64,000 bases of DNA from Hexactinellida sp. DTS-2022 (Eukaryota > Porifera > Hexactinellida), in assembly GCA_028753945.1 (NCBI GenBank), contig JAPNXP010000001.1, positions 9,972,501 to 10,036,500 on the forward strand, written 5' to 3'. The position numbers were made by a program, and so were the translations under genes. The notes beneath the pieces are model-generated. The model saw nothing but the letters and a program-made list of their open reading frames with translations, was not told where the DNA came from and did not search any database. This document shows, piece by piece, positions 53,905 through 63,500 of this stretch. Within the stretch, counting starts at the first letter, position 1. The number at the start of each line of letters is the position of its first letter.

Positions 53905-54974
53905 CTACAACAAGCTGCTCGTCCGCGCTATGCGCGTTCTTACAACTTGCACTCGGGCCTGCGGCCCTCGCTTGTATTTCAAAACACATGCCTTTTCAAA
54001 TTTAATGTCGGTTGTATTTAATTACATACTCCAATAGACTTAAACTGAATTTAGGCTCCTATAAAAACTTCTGATTATGGAACGAAAAATTGACGAAAAA
54101 ATTATATAGTATCCCCTCCCTACATCACGCTTTTTGTCATTTTGTAATATAAAGGACGGGTTGTACACGAACCCCCTTGAGCATTACTTAAATTCAAAAG
54201 CACAAATTGATTATATTACGGGAATCATATGGGAAATATTTAGGTGACCGCTAGTGACCCACGTAACAGTAATGCTATTGTTTCAGAGTAGGGCTGTGCC
54301 CCCCTAAGCTGTCTATATATCCGTGGGCCCCAGCCATGGGTATATACGTATAAGGACAGAAAAATAAATTGGGAAATACTAATCAGCGCCTGTACTGTTG
54401 AATATTTATGCTAGTTAGAAATGACAGTTTTCTAGATAATAACGCATGTCCGTGTATATATTAATAAACTATCTTCAAATAGAAAATTAATATCACTAAC
54501 AAACTGTACAACTCTGTGGACCCCTAACTTTGGACTGTGGAGAAGTTATTGTATTGATTGGTAATAATCAAATAGACACTATGGAATGTTAGAAATGGAT
54601 GGGTAGACAGACGGAACACAATAACTGATTGGATAAATGAACTTCCTGTCGACCAATTAAATCACAATCTCAGATAGGCATTCTATAACGCACACTTAAC
54701 AATTGATAGAGACTCTAAAATCCTTTTATACGAATTGAATGCTAGCTGCTAATCCATACTGGAAAACCCTCGAATTTAATAGGCTAAAAGTTTTGTCACC
54801 TATAGGGAGGGAAGATGTGAATATTTTTCTTAGATATTAGAACTTGTTTCTATATACAGTATTCCCTATCCCCCTGCCAAATTTCAAGTCTGTAACTCTT
54901 ACCAGTTCCTCAATCAATTCTGAACAAACAAACAAACAAACAAAAAAACAAATCTTTGTGATTTAATATATAAG
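53905..54974 (+). mobile_element. Probable non-LTR retrotransposon 3' fragment
   Basis: A 1,070-bp insertion into a satellite monomer. The right end has a 3'-tail look: a (ACAA)n run at about 54924-54952, then CTTTGTGATTTAATATATAAG, like the 3' ends of RTE-type elements. The left end has GC-rich CGTCCGCGCTATGCGCG and CTCGGGCCTGCGGCCCTCG hairpin sequences. About 5 bp of satellite (GTACA) are missing at the junction and no target duplication is visible. No reverse transcriptase could be read. A short open stretch near 54570-54670 (WNVRNGWVDRRNTITDW) is not recognised. Confidence 0.5.
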
Positions 54975-55491
54975 ATATATACTACATTATTTACAGAAGA
55001 CCATCGTTGGGATTTTAATTCATTATATAAACCAATAACATAGTGAAACTTTCATACTTTCTATATCACAGACATTCTACAATGGGGAACCAAGTTAGTA
55101 TTCGCTATTTATATATCACTTTATAACATTGTACGCATTTACAGTACAATATATACTACATTATTAACTGAAGACCATCGTTTGTATTTTAACTTCATTA
55201 TATAAACCAATAACATAATGAAACTTTCATACTTTTTATATCACAGACTTTCTACAATGGGGAACCAAGTTAGTATTCGCTATTTATATAACACTTTATA
55301 ACATTGTACGCATTTTGCGTACAATATATAGCACATTATATACAGTAGACCTTCGTTGGGATTCGAAATTCATTATATCCACAGATAACATAATGAATCA
55401 TTCATATTTCCATATCTATGACATTCTATAATGGAGAACCACGTTAGGATTCGCTATATATATATCCACTTATAACATTGTACGCATTTTC
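54975..55491 (+). repeat. Satellite between the retroelement-like insertion and the CACAGTGG element
   Basis: About three diverged monomers in the same orientation. The last is interrupted after GTACGCATTTTC. Confidence 0.95.
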
Positions 55492-55612
55492 CACAGTGGT
55501 TTAAAATCGCATTTATTAAACTTTAGGTATCTGTGTAAATCCTAGCGACACATAATGTATTATTTACATATGGGTTATCAATACTTCTGAATACCTCCCT
55601 AATTTTGAAAAG

Positions 55613-55924
55613 TTGGTGGGATTTATATTTTTGAGTTATGACGTCATTGTCACATTTAGACGATTATCGAAAATTTTCAAAACCAAATGTTACTTTGCCA
55701 ATATTGTATATTTTTGTTTCAAAGTTGACTTGATCGTGGTTCTATTTATGTTTTATGCTATGGCACTATTATTTTCTCATAAACTTCAACTCGTCTTGGG
55801 ATTATTACATCATAATGATTATACAAAATTTATTATAATTGAAATACCTGTTACCTTTGCAAAGATTGGCTATTTGTTATACGAAATTCCTAATCGTACA
55901 ATTTCCGACCAACAAGTTTTTTAA
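55613..55924 (+). CDS. Unidentified 103-aa ORF inside the CACAGTGG element
   Basis: The open frame begins at ATT-rich sequence, and the first residue may come from a non-ATG codon (GTG near 55616). The product is hydrophobic, with a possible membrane segment around VDLIVVLFMFYAMALLF (about residues 38-54). No family is recognised. AT-rich DNA favours Phe/Ile/Leu/Tyr codons, so this may be chance. Confidence 0.2.
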   Translation: MVGFIFLSYDVIVTFRRLSKIFKTKCYFANIVYFCFKVDLIVVLFMFYAMALLFSHKLQLVLGLLHHNDYTKFIIIEIPVTFAKIGYLLYEIPNRTISDQQVF

Positions 55925-56043
55925 CCAAATAGCACTATTTGAATATTTGTGTAAGTTACAGTGTGAATATATTTGAATATCAGTAAATTCATCTATTCTA
56001 GATTTCTACGAAAAATCTTTTTCTCAATCTGCATTGGTAGAAA

Positions 56044-56319
56044 TTGATAATAAAGAAATTAGATTCTCAATGTTTTAGGTTTGTCGGCTTTCTATCTTGC
56101 ATTTCATTCTCTCGGTATGCCCTGATTGACCACATCTTGCACAAAAAAAAATTCCTCCGATATTATACCAGTTCAGGGTCGCTTTGTGATGATAGTCTCA
56201 CAAAAATATCAATAATATTACTTTCAAAGTTGTTCTTACGCGATAACGCGATGTTATGCAGATGTAGTAGTTTCAAATGCTTTGTTAGTTACTATTTTAT
56301 GCACTATATAAAAGGATGA
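56044..56319 (+). CDS. Unidentified 91-aa ORF inside the CACAGTGG element
   Basis: A second small open frame in the same element, starting at a non-ATG triplet and rich in Ser, Phe, Leu and Cys. No motif or domain is visible. Probably chance, or the remnant of a longer coding region. Confidence 0.15.
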   Translation: MIIKKLDSQCFRFVGFLSCISFSRYALIDHILHKKKFLRYYTSSGSLCDDSLTKISIILLSKLFLRDNAMLCRCSSFKCFVSYYFMHYIKG

Positions 56320-56904
56320 GGCAATTAATGCATATATTTGCCAATATAGCGTAACCTAGCAACGAATACATGACTATGGAATGTAACAATTTTTATAATG
56401 TTGCGCATCCAAGCGCATCTTATAATTCAAATATGTTAATTATATGGCATTACAGGATCAGCATACAAAATTTCAAATTGGTCAAAGGTGGTCTATATTT
56501 TTGCGGCTAATTTGAAACTTAAAATATCATAATGTTATAATGTTTACCGACTCCATCAAAGTCGAAGCTAAAAATTTCACAAACTAGATTTGAAATCAAA
56601 TATTTTGGTTCCAAAATGTTGTTTTAGTGTCAATACTATGTACTAAAATAGTTAAATGTATTTATATCTTACTGAGGTGAAAATTAAGTATGTACATTTT
56701 AGAGTGTTTTCAAACCGCAGAATGTGAATTTTAATGTAGCGACAATCCACATCAGACTTCGAAGTCGTTTTGTATTTCTAAGCTTTCAATTCGTACCAAA
56801 TTTGATATGCATACTATTTAGACATCTAGGAAGCAAATCACGATGCTTCTTTGCGTTTTGGGGTTGACGATTTTTTTGCCAAATACGTGCCCCAAACCAC
56901 TGTG

Positions 56905-57074
56905 AATTTTCAGTACAATATATACTACATTATTTACAGAAGACCATCGTTGGGATTTTAATTCATTATATATACCAATAACATAATGAAACTTTCATAC
57001 TTTCTATATCACAGACATTCTACAATGTAACAATGGGGAACCAAGTTAGTATTCGCTATTTATATATCACTTTA
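56905..57074 (+). repeat. Satellite fragment
   Basis: One monomer length between two insertions. It includes a small local duplication (CTACAATGTAACAATGGGG) near 57016-57036. Confidence 0.95.
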
Positions 57075-57221
57075 CAGTGCCGTAGCCACCAATTAAAAGT
57101 GGTCAGGTTAGACCGGGCTGGATACAGTACCAACAGGGCCAAGGGTTCAGGTTAACCTGTCCAACCAACTAAAAGTGGTCAGGTTGAAACCTGACCAACC
57201 TGACCAGTGGCTACGGCCCTG
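57075..57221. mobile_element. 147-bp MITE with CAGTGCCGTAGCCAC ends
   Basis: The left end CAGTGCCGTAGCCAC matches the complement of the right end GTGGCTACGGCCCTG at all but one base. CTTTA occurs at 57070-57074 and 57222-57226, and removing the element restores ATCACTTTATAAC. The duplication is therefore 5 bp. The interior repeats AAAGTGGTCAGGTT twice and has AGGTTGAAACCT and AGGTTAACCT palindromes. The ends resemble hAT ends such as that at 3936. Confidence 0.85.
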
Positions 57222-59175
57222 CTTTATAACATTGTACGCATTTTGCGTACAATGCAATATATAGCACATTATATACAGTAGATCTTCTTTGGGATTCAAA
57301 ATTCATTATATCAACCAAAACATAATGAAACATTCAACCTTTCTATATCTAGGACATTCCACAAAGGAGAACTTCGTTAGTATTCGCTATTTATATATCC
57401 ACTTATAACATTGTACGCATTTTGAGTGCAATATATACCACATTGTGTACATAAGACCATCTTTGGGATTTGAAATTCATTATATCCACCCACAACATAA
57501 TGAAACATTCAACCTTTCTATATCTAGTATATCCCACAAAGGAGAACTTCGTTAGTATTCGCTATTTATATATCACTTTATAACATTGTACGCATTTTGC
57601 GTACAATATATAGCACATTATATACAGTAGACCTTCGTTGGGATTCGAAATTCATTATATCCACCCATAACATAATGAAACTTTCATCCTTTCTATATCT
57701 AGGACATTCTACAATGGAGAAACTTGCTAGTATTCGCTATATATACATCCACTTATAACATTGTACGCATTTACAGTACAATATATACTACATTATTCAC
57801 AGAAGACCATCGTTGGGATTTTAATTCATTATATAAACCAATAACATAATGAAACTTTCATACTTTCTATATCACAGACATTCTACAATGGGGAACCAAG
57901 TTAGTATTCGCTATTTATATATCACTTTATAACATTGTACGCATTTTGTGTACAATATATAGCACATTATATACAGTAGACCTTCGTTGGGATTCGAAAT
58001 TCATTATATCCACAGATAACATAATGAAACATTCATACTTTCTATATCTAGGACATTCTACAATGGAGAACCAAGTTAGTATTCGCTATATATATATCCA
58101 CTTATAACATTGTACGCATTTTCAGTACAATATATACTACATTATTTATAGAAGACCATCGTGGGATTTTAATTCATTATATAAACCAATAACATAATGA
58201 AACTTTCATACTTTCTATATCACAGACATTCTACAATGGGGAATCAAGTTAGTATTCGCTATTTATATATCACTTTATAACATTGTACCCATTTTGCGTA
58301 CAATATATAGCACATTATACACAGTAGATCTTCTTTGGGATTCAAAATTCATTATATCCACAGATAACATAATGAAACATTCATACTTTCTATATCTAGG
58401 ACATTCCACAATGGAGAACCTCGTTAGTATACGTATGTTTATCCACTTTATAACATTGTGCGCGTTTTGAGTTCTATATATATAGCACATTATACACTGT
58501 AGATCTTCTTTGGGATTCAAAATTCATTATATAAACTAATAACATAATGAAACATTCACACTTTCTATATCTAGGACATTCTACAATGGGGAACCTCGTT
58601 AGTATACGCTATGTTTATCCACTTTATAACATTGTCCGCGTTTTGAGTACAATATATAGCACATTATACACTGTAGATCTTCTTTGGGATTCAAAATTCA
58701 TTATATAAACTAATAACATAATGAAACATTCACACTTTCTATATCTAGGACATTCTACAATGGGGAACCTCGTTAGTATACGCTATGTTTATCCACTTTA
58801 TAACATTGTCCGCGTTTTGAGTACAATATATAGCACATTATACACTGTAGATCTTCTTTGGGATTCAAAATTCATTATATAAACTAATAACATAATGAAA
58901 CATTCACACTTTCTATATCTAGGACATTCTACAATGGGGAACCTCGTTAGTATTCGCTATTTATATATCACATTATAACATTGTACGCATTTTGCGTACA
59001 ATATATAGCACATTATACACAGAAGACCATCGTTGGGATTTGAAATTCATTATATAAACTAGTAACATAATGAAACATTCATACTTTCTATATCTAAGAC
59101 ATTCTACAATGGAGAACCTCGTTAGTATTCGCTATTTTTATATCCACTTAAAACATTGTGCGCGTTTTTAGTACT
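57222..59175 (+). repeat. Satellite, right edge with local 174-bp triplication
   Basis: Diverged A/B monomers and a third variant having GCGTTTTGAGTACAATATATAGC and AACCTCGTTAGTATACGC. Three near-identical copies of that variant run with a 174-bp period (CTTTCTATATC at 58561, 58735 and 58909). The array ends near 59175 after GCGCGTTTTTAGTAC. Confidence 0.93.
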
Positions 59176-59180
59176 AATAA

Positions 59181-59241
59181 ACAACTTGTCACCAAAATAT
59201 ATTGTGTTACTGTAACACAATATATTTTGGTGACAAGTTGT
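59181..59241. repeat. 61-bp perfect palindrome at the satellite edge
   Basis: Thirty-base arms (59181-59210 and 59212-59241) are exact complements around a single T. It sits within 10 bases of the last satellite monomer. A half of the sequence (GATATATTTTGGTGACAAC) also occurs near 50051 in copy A, so the palindrome was likely built by inverted duplication of one arm. Confidence 0.9.
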
Positions 59242-60083
59242 CACTGACAACAGTGTAGAAGTAACCTGAAGTGATAAACATGTACGCAGTTAATTGTACT
59301 TATAGAGTACTTGGTAAAAAGAATGTATTTGTCGGTACTAAAATTTAAATATTTTCTGAGAAATGTCTCTATATTTTGATTTTACTTTCAGTGGCGGTTA
59401 ACCGGTTAACCGTAGTGTGAAGACAATCGTAACCGTGGCCTCAAAACGGTTAACTAACCCCACCCTTAACTATTGTTTATACAAGGCTGGATTTGTTAAC
59501 CGGCTGGCTAACAGCTTAACTGTTGCTTTTATTTTAAATATCGGTTAGCGGTTACAGATTTCGTTAACCAGTTAGCCGGTCTGTTGATAATCAGCAGTAT
59601 TATCTGGAAATTATCTTACAGTACATCCTCGCTAGTCCGAACAGGAGATCCAACGTATATTACAATGGAATTATAAATTAATAAGTCTCAGACAATTATT
59701 AGGTTATTAGGTAGTATACTACAAGTTTAGTTTGGATTAAAAAGGTTTGGACAAGTTTTATCCAAATTATCGGAATCTCATGTTATTAAGGCCAATAGAA
59801 AATGTATTACTTCACTTACCCGAACGAATTCACTCATCGGAACATAATTTTTTTGAATCGGAACAACTCTGTTGGGATTAGCGAGGAAGTACATATAAAT
59901 AAAAAAATATCTGAATTTTGTTGGAAAAGATTATCATAAATCCTTTCTCATCACCACAATGATCACATTATAAATTTTCTGTAACTACACTGTTTCTAAC
60001 TTGCCCAAATTGCGAAATGTATTAGTTAATGTACTACTTATGGAGTAATACTTAATAATACTGAGTCCTACACTGTAGTATAA
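59240..60083. repeat. Dispersed repeat, copy B (matches 50068-50923)
   Basis: Same orientation and order as copy A. It includes the nested pogo-like MITE (about 59619-59893), whose right end is degraded (GAAGTACATATA in place of GAAGTACTGTA). No coding potential seen. Confidence 0.8.
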
Positions 60084-60140
60084 ACAAAACGAGTCATAAC
60101 TGTAGCCTCAGAACGGTTAACAATAACAACCCGACCCTTG
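59482..60140. mobile_element. CAAGG-family element with GTTTATA duplication
   Basis: Begins CAAGGCTGGATTTGTTAACC and ends AACCCGACCCTTG. GTTTATA is found directly outside both ends (59475-59481 and 60141-60147). A duplication of 7 bp, or of 8 with one change, is hAT-like. It has no transposase and carries the pogo-like MITE. Confidence 0.65.
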
Positions 60141-60255
60141 GTTTATAGGAATTCACTACGTATGAAAATGCATAGATCTAAGATTACCATATTCTAACAA
60201 AATTCGTCTAATTTAGTGTTTTATATTCGCAATTATATTGATATTATTTAACTAG

Positions 60256-60576
60256 ATTAACAGACCGGTTAACTACTCGTATCCTTCTGCTCATGGTGCC
60301 AGTCTGAAGCTAACTGAGGAGCTGAAGAAGTATGAATCGGACGTATGTACCAGAAGCGGTAGAACAGATTACTCCTTCATTAATTCCCCACCCTCCACCA
60401 GTTCAGCTTCTCAGTACTTTTCTCACAATTACATTCCCTGTGACCAGTCTCACCAGAGCACCGCTTTCGAAACTAGCCCTATGATGCTGCCCAGACAAGG
60501 GAGTGCAAACACCACTCTTATTTCTCAGCGAACACAGCAACCCAGTCCCTTAACCCAGCTTCTACTTTACAAACAC
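60256..60576 (+). pseudogene. Upstream half of the ORF interrupted by the hAT (S/T/Q-rich)
   Basis: Open without a stop from 60256 to the hAT junction (107 codons). It has balanced codon use unlike the AT-rich surroundings. A short charged helix-like segment (LKLTEELKKYESDV) is followed by a Ser/Thr/Pro/Gln-rich, probably disordered stretch, as in many regulatory proteins. The frame passes through ACAAACAC into 2561-2770 when the hAT is left out. No start codon or family is recognised. The sequence just upstream (TTAACAGACC) could be a splice acceptor but has no clear pyrimidine tract. It may be a gene exon inactivated by the hAT. Confidence 0.45.
60569..60576. repeat. hAT target-site duplication ACAAACAC
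   Basis: Directly outside the left terminus of hAT copy 2. Identical to 2553-2560 at the right terminus of copy 1. Confidence 0.8.
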
Positions 60577-63500
60577 CAGGGGCGTGCTGGGGTTGGGGGG
60601 CCCATGCGGGATTCCATTCAGAAGGGGCCTTTGTGCACTGGTAGGTTACGCGTCATTCGGGTCTTCCATCCCCATCAGTTCCTTGCCTACTAAAACACCC
60701 CCTTTCACTGTACCCAAAAATACAGCTTGGTAATGCAATCGTTTTGCCAATTGTAGCTTAAAATAATGTAGGCTGCAATCAAGCATCGTTCGTATTAAGA
60801 CACTAGATCTAATGTTACCCGATTTAATTAACAGTTAAGTTGGCATTTACTTACAAATATACTAATACGCTACAAGTAAGCAATCAAAGGGACGTTCTAA
60901 AATATCTACTAGTGAGAAGAGTTGCTCAGCCAACAAATTTACGTAAAGATCATTACAGCAGCAAGTTACGCAACACCTTCGAGGTCCGAGCGTAGTCGTC
61001 TATGAGTTCATCGAGAGGCACGTCCATGAGGATGTCCGCGTTGGATAGCAGAGTAGTGTCTCCCTCGTGTGGTCCTCGGTCATTTGATTTCTGAGTCTGG
61101 TTTCACGTACTTTAGGCCAGACCAAACTCTTTCGCATTCATCTACGTCGACACTCATGCTCAGAATGTGGTGGTAGACGATGAACACATTTTTGAACGCA
61201 GCATTTCCCGTGTTAGCCCGCTTGAACAGTACATACTGGAAGGTGCACGGGAGACACAGGTGAGTGAAGTGGCCTCTCTTCCTGTTGCCACCAGTCCGGT
61301 TTTCTACAGCCTCGTCGTTCGCGGCATCAGAATCACCGTAAGATTGCTCGCCATCAATAGCCCCTGCTCCCGATGTCCCATCTGGCTCAGCTGCTCCCTC
61401 ACCAACTTCAGCTCCATCTTAAGTCCCCCAGAGTCCACGCGGCGTAGCGAGGGGAACATTTCCTTGTAGGCGTCGAAATCGTAGGCATCGATCTTCTCAT
61501 TGCTATTAAAAAGGAGTGTGATGGGGCAGACGATGTCGCACAACTCGTTCAACTCCTCGCAGCCACGGGCTGTAAACCTCCCACGAAGTTCGGCAATTAC
61601 GCTCCCGTACACTGCGCCATGGATTTTCAGAATCTCCTGCCTCGGGAAGGCGTAAAGCTGCCGCAACCACCCCGCTCCAATGCCCCGCCCGTACTCCAGC
61701 CTAAACTCTTCGTTCTAGATGCTGACCGCCATCCGGATCAGCGATGCCCATTCTATCGAAGATGGCGGTTTGAAGCCCACCACAGTATGCCTCAGCAGTA
61801 GTCCAAAACGTTGCGAAATTGTCCCGGGCCCCTTCCACCTCAGTCAGCAAACGAGCGAGCAACTGGTTGACCGAGCTATAGTCACTGTCTCGAGCTTGCA
61901 GCAGTTTCATGGTTCGGTTGATGAAGGACATTATCTGGCAGTAGATGAGCGCGATGATCACTGACTCTTTCCGCATCAAGTTTACTAGTAAACCGTGAGC
62001 GACGCCTCTGGTGTCCGCTTCGAAGTCTCGGTCTTTGCTGATATCGTTGAGAGAGTTAATCAGCTCGAGAATGAGGCCGTCCTTTAGCTGCTGCGTCGTT
62101 GTCTGCCCATGCCACCGTCCAAAGATACGGGACATGGCCTGACAACGCCCGTGCCACTTGTGGGTGAGGAACTTGGCCAGGCGCATTTTCTGTGCGTGCC
62201 CCTCCCTATTACCCTTGATCTTTTCCGCAAATACATCGTACCTCTTGTATCCTGCTGTGAAAAAGTTGAACACAGACTGAATGACATCAAAGAGGAGCAT
62301 CGAGGCAGGATCACCCGCGTTCTAGCTGTGGTCCACAACAACCAAGCTCATCCGGTGAGAATGACACCAGATGTGCTGGTTCACGTTGTTGGTGGCAGCG
62401 CGGAACTTTTCCGCAAGTTTCTCCATCACAGATGCGCCATCAAAGGAGTGACCGATACAATTTACCCTCCAGTTCAATTTCGAGGCATCCAGCATTCCAG
62501 AAGCATAGTCGAACAAATCGGTGGCTCTGCCTATCTGCACTTTGCACACATCCAGGAGGCGCTCTTCGATCATCTCTGACTGCGGTAGCGCTTGAGTACC
62601 CGAGGGCTGGGGTTCCATGTAGTACTTACGAACACTCCGTACGACAAGACACATCTGATCCCAAACCGCCACGTCAGTAGTTGAGTCCAGCTGAATAGTG
62701 AGACACCATCTTTCTTGACGCGGGCGGTGATCCGCTTCTGCACGGCAGCCGTGAAGACAGTGAGCATGGAGTCAAACGTTCGGTTACTTAGCCAGGTAAC
62801 TTTGCTACCTCTACCTTTTGACACCGACGGCTGATTTGTCAGCCTCTTCTGCCGCCGCTATGGACCGAATGTGTTCGCTAAGGATCGGGTCACTCTGTAT
62901 CATCAGCCGTACTGTAGCGTGGATGTTACCAAGTCGTACGTGAGGCTTCAGCAGTGCTCCGGCACCCTCGTTGCGGTGCCCACGATAAGGCAGCCCCTGC
63001 ACAATGAGGAAACGAAACGCCTTCATGATTCCCTTGACGACCATGCGGTTTCTTTCGTGAACGGGTTTCATACCAGCTGCCTGGTGGAGGCTCCGGCCAA
63101 TTCTTTGAAGAACAAATCGAGGACGGTATTGTGCTGATCGCTGGTTTCGTGTCTGTTGATGTTGGTGACGTGATGAGACTTCCCGGTCATGTCGAGGAGT
63201 TGGCCGCGGACGAGATTTGACTCGGGGTTCGTGCCAAAGCAGTTACACACGCTGCAGAAGAACAGCTGGCGGTTGTTATCGTAGCTTAGCCAGGACCGCT
63301 TGCAACCTTCCTCTGCATCGTCGCCACTGTAGTAATTGCGGGAGACCGTCACCTTGACATTCGGTGGTTGAATGGGATGCACACCCGAAATGAACCTCAG
63401 CTCTAGTCCACCAAGAGGCCTAAGCCAGGGGTCCAAATCTTTCTCATGGGAGTGTTCATTAAGCTCCTCCACATCCCCGACAACCTCCAGCATAGGGCAC

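Larger units (their letters stand above)
55492..56904. mobile_element. 1.4-kb DNA element with CACAGTGGTTT ends
   Basis: The ends are CACAGTGGTTT and AAACCACTGTG. The flanks share ATTTTC (left 55486-55491; right 56906-56911, with one extra A). The satellite string GCATTTTCAGTACAA is recovered when the insertion is removed. Ends and size suggest a non-autonomous hAT-like element, but a duplication of 6-7 bp instead of 8 leaves the family open. Two small plus-strand ORFs lie inside. Confidence 0.75.

Noticed and set aside
54565-54670. Possible reverse-transcriptase C-terminus (WNVRNGWVDRRNTITDWINEL)
   Set aside because: Too short and without a diagnostic motif. The insertion is called retroelement-like only from its 3' tail.
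6795-59175. Transposon-internal origin of the satellite from element 1 or element 2
   Set aside because: I found no match between the 175-bp monomer and either element's TIR or interior, so there is no support beyond adjacency.
59175-59245. Telomere or replication origin at the satellite edge
   Set aside because: No telomeric repeat is present. The palindrome alone is not evidence for an origin.
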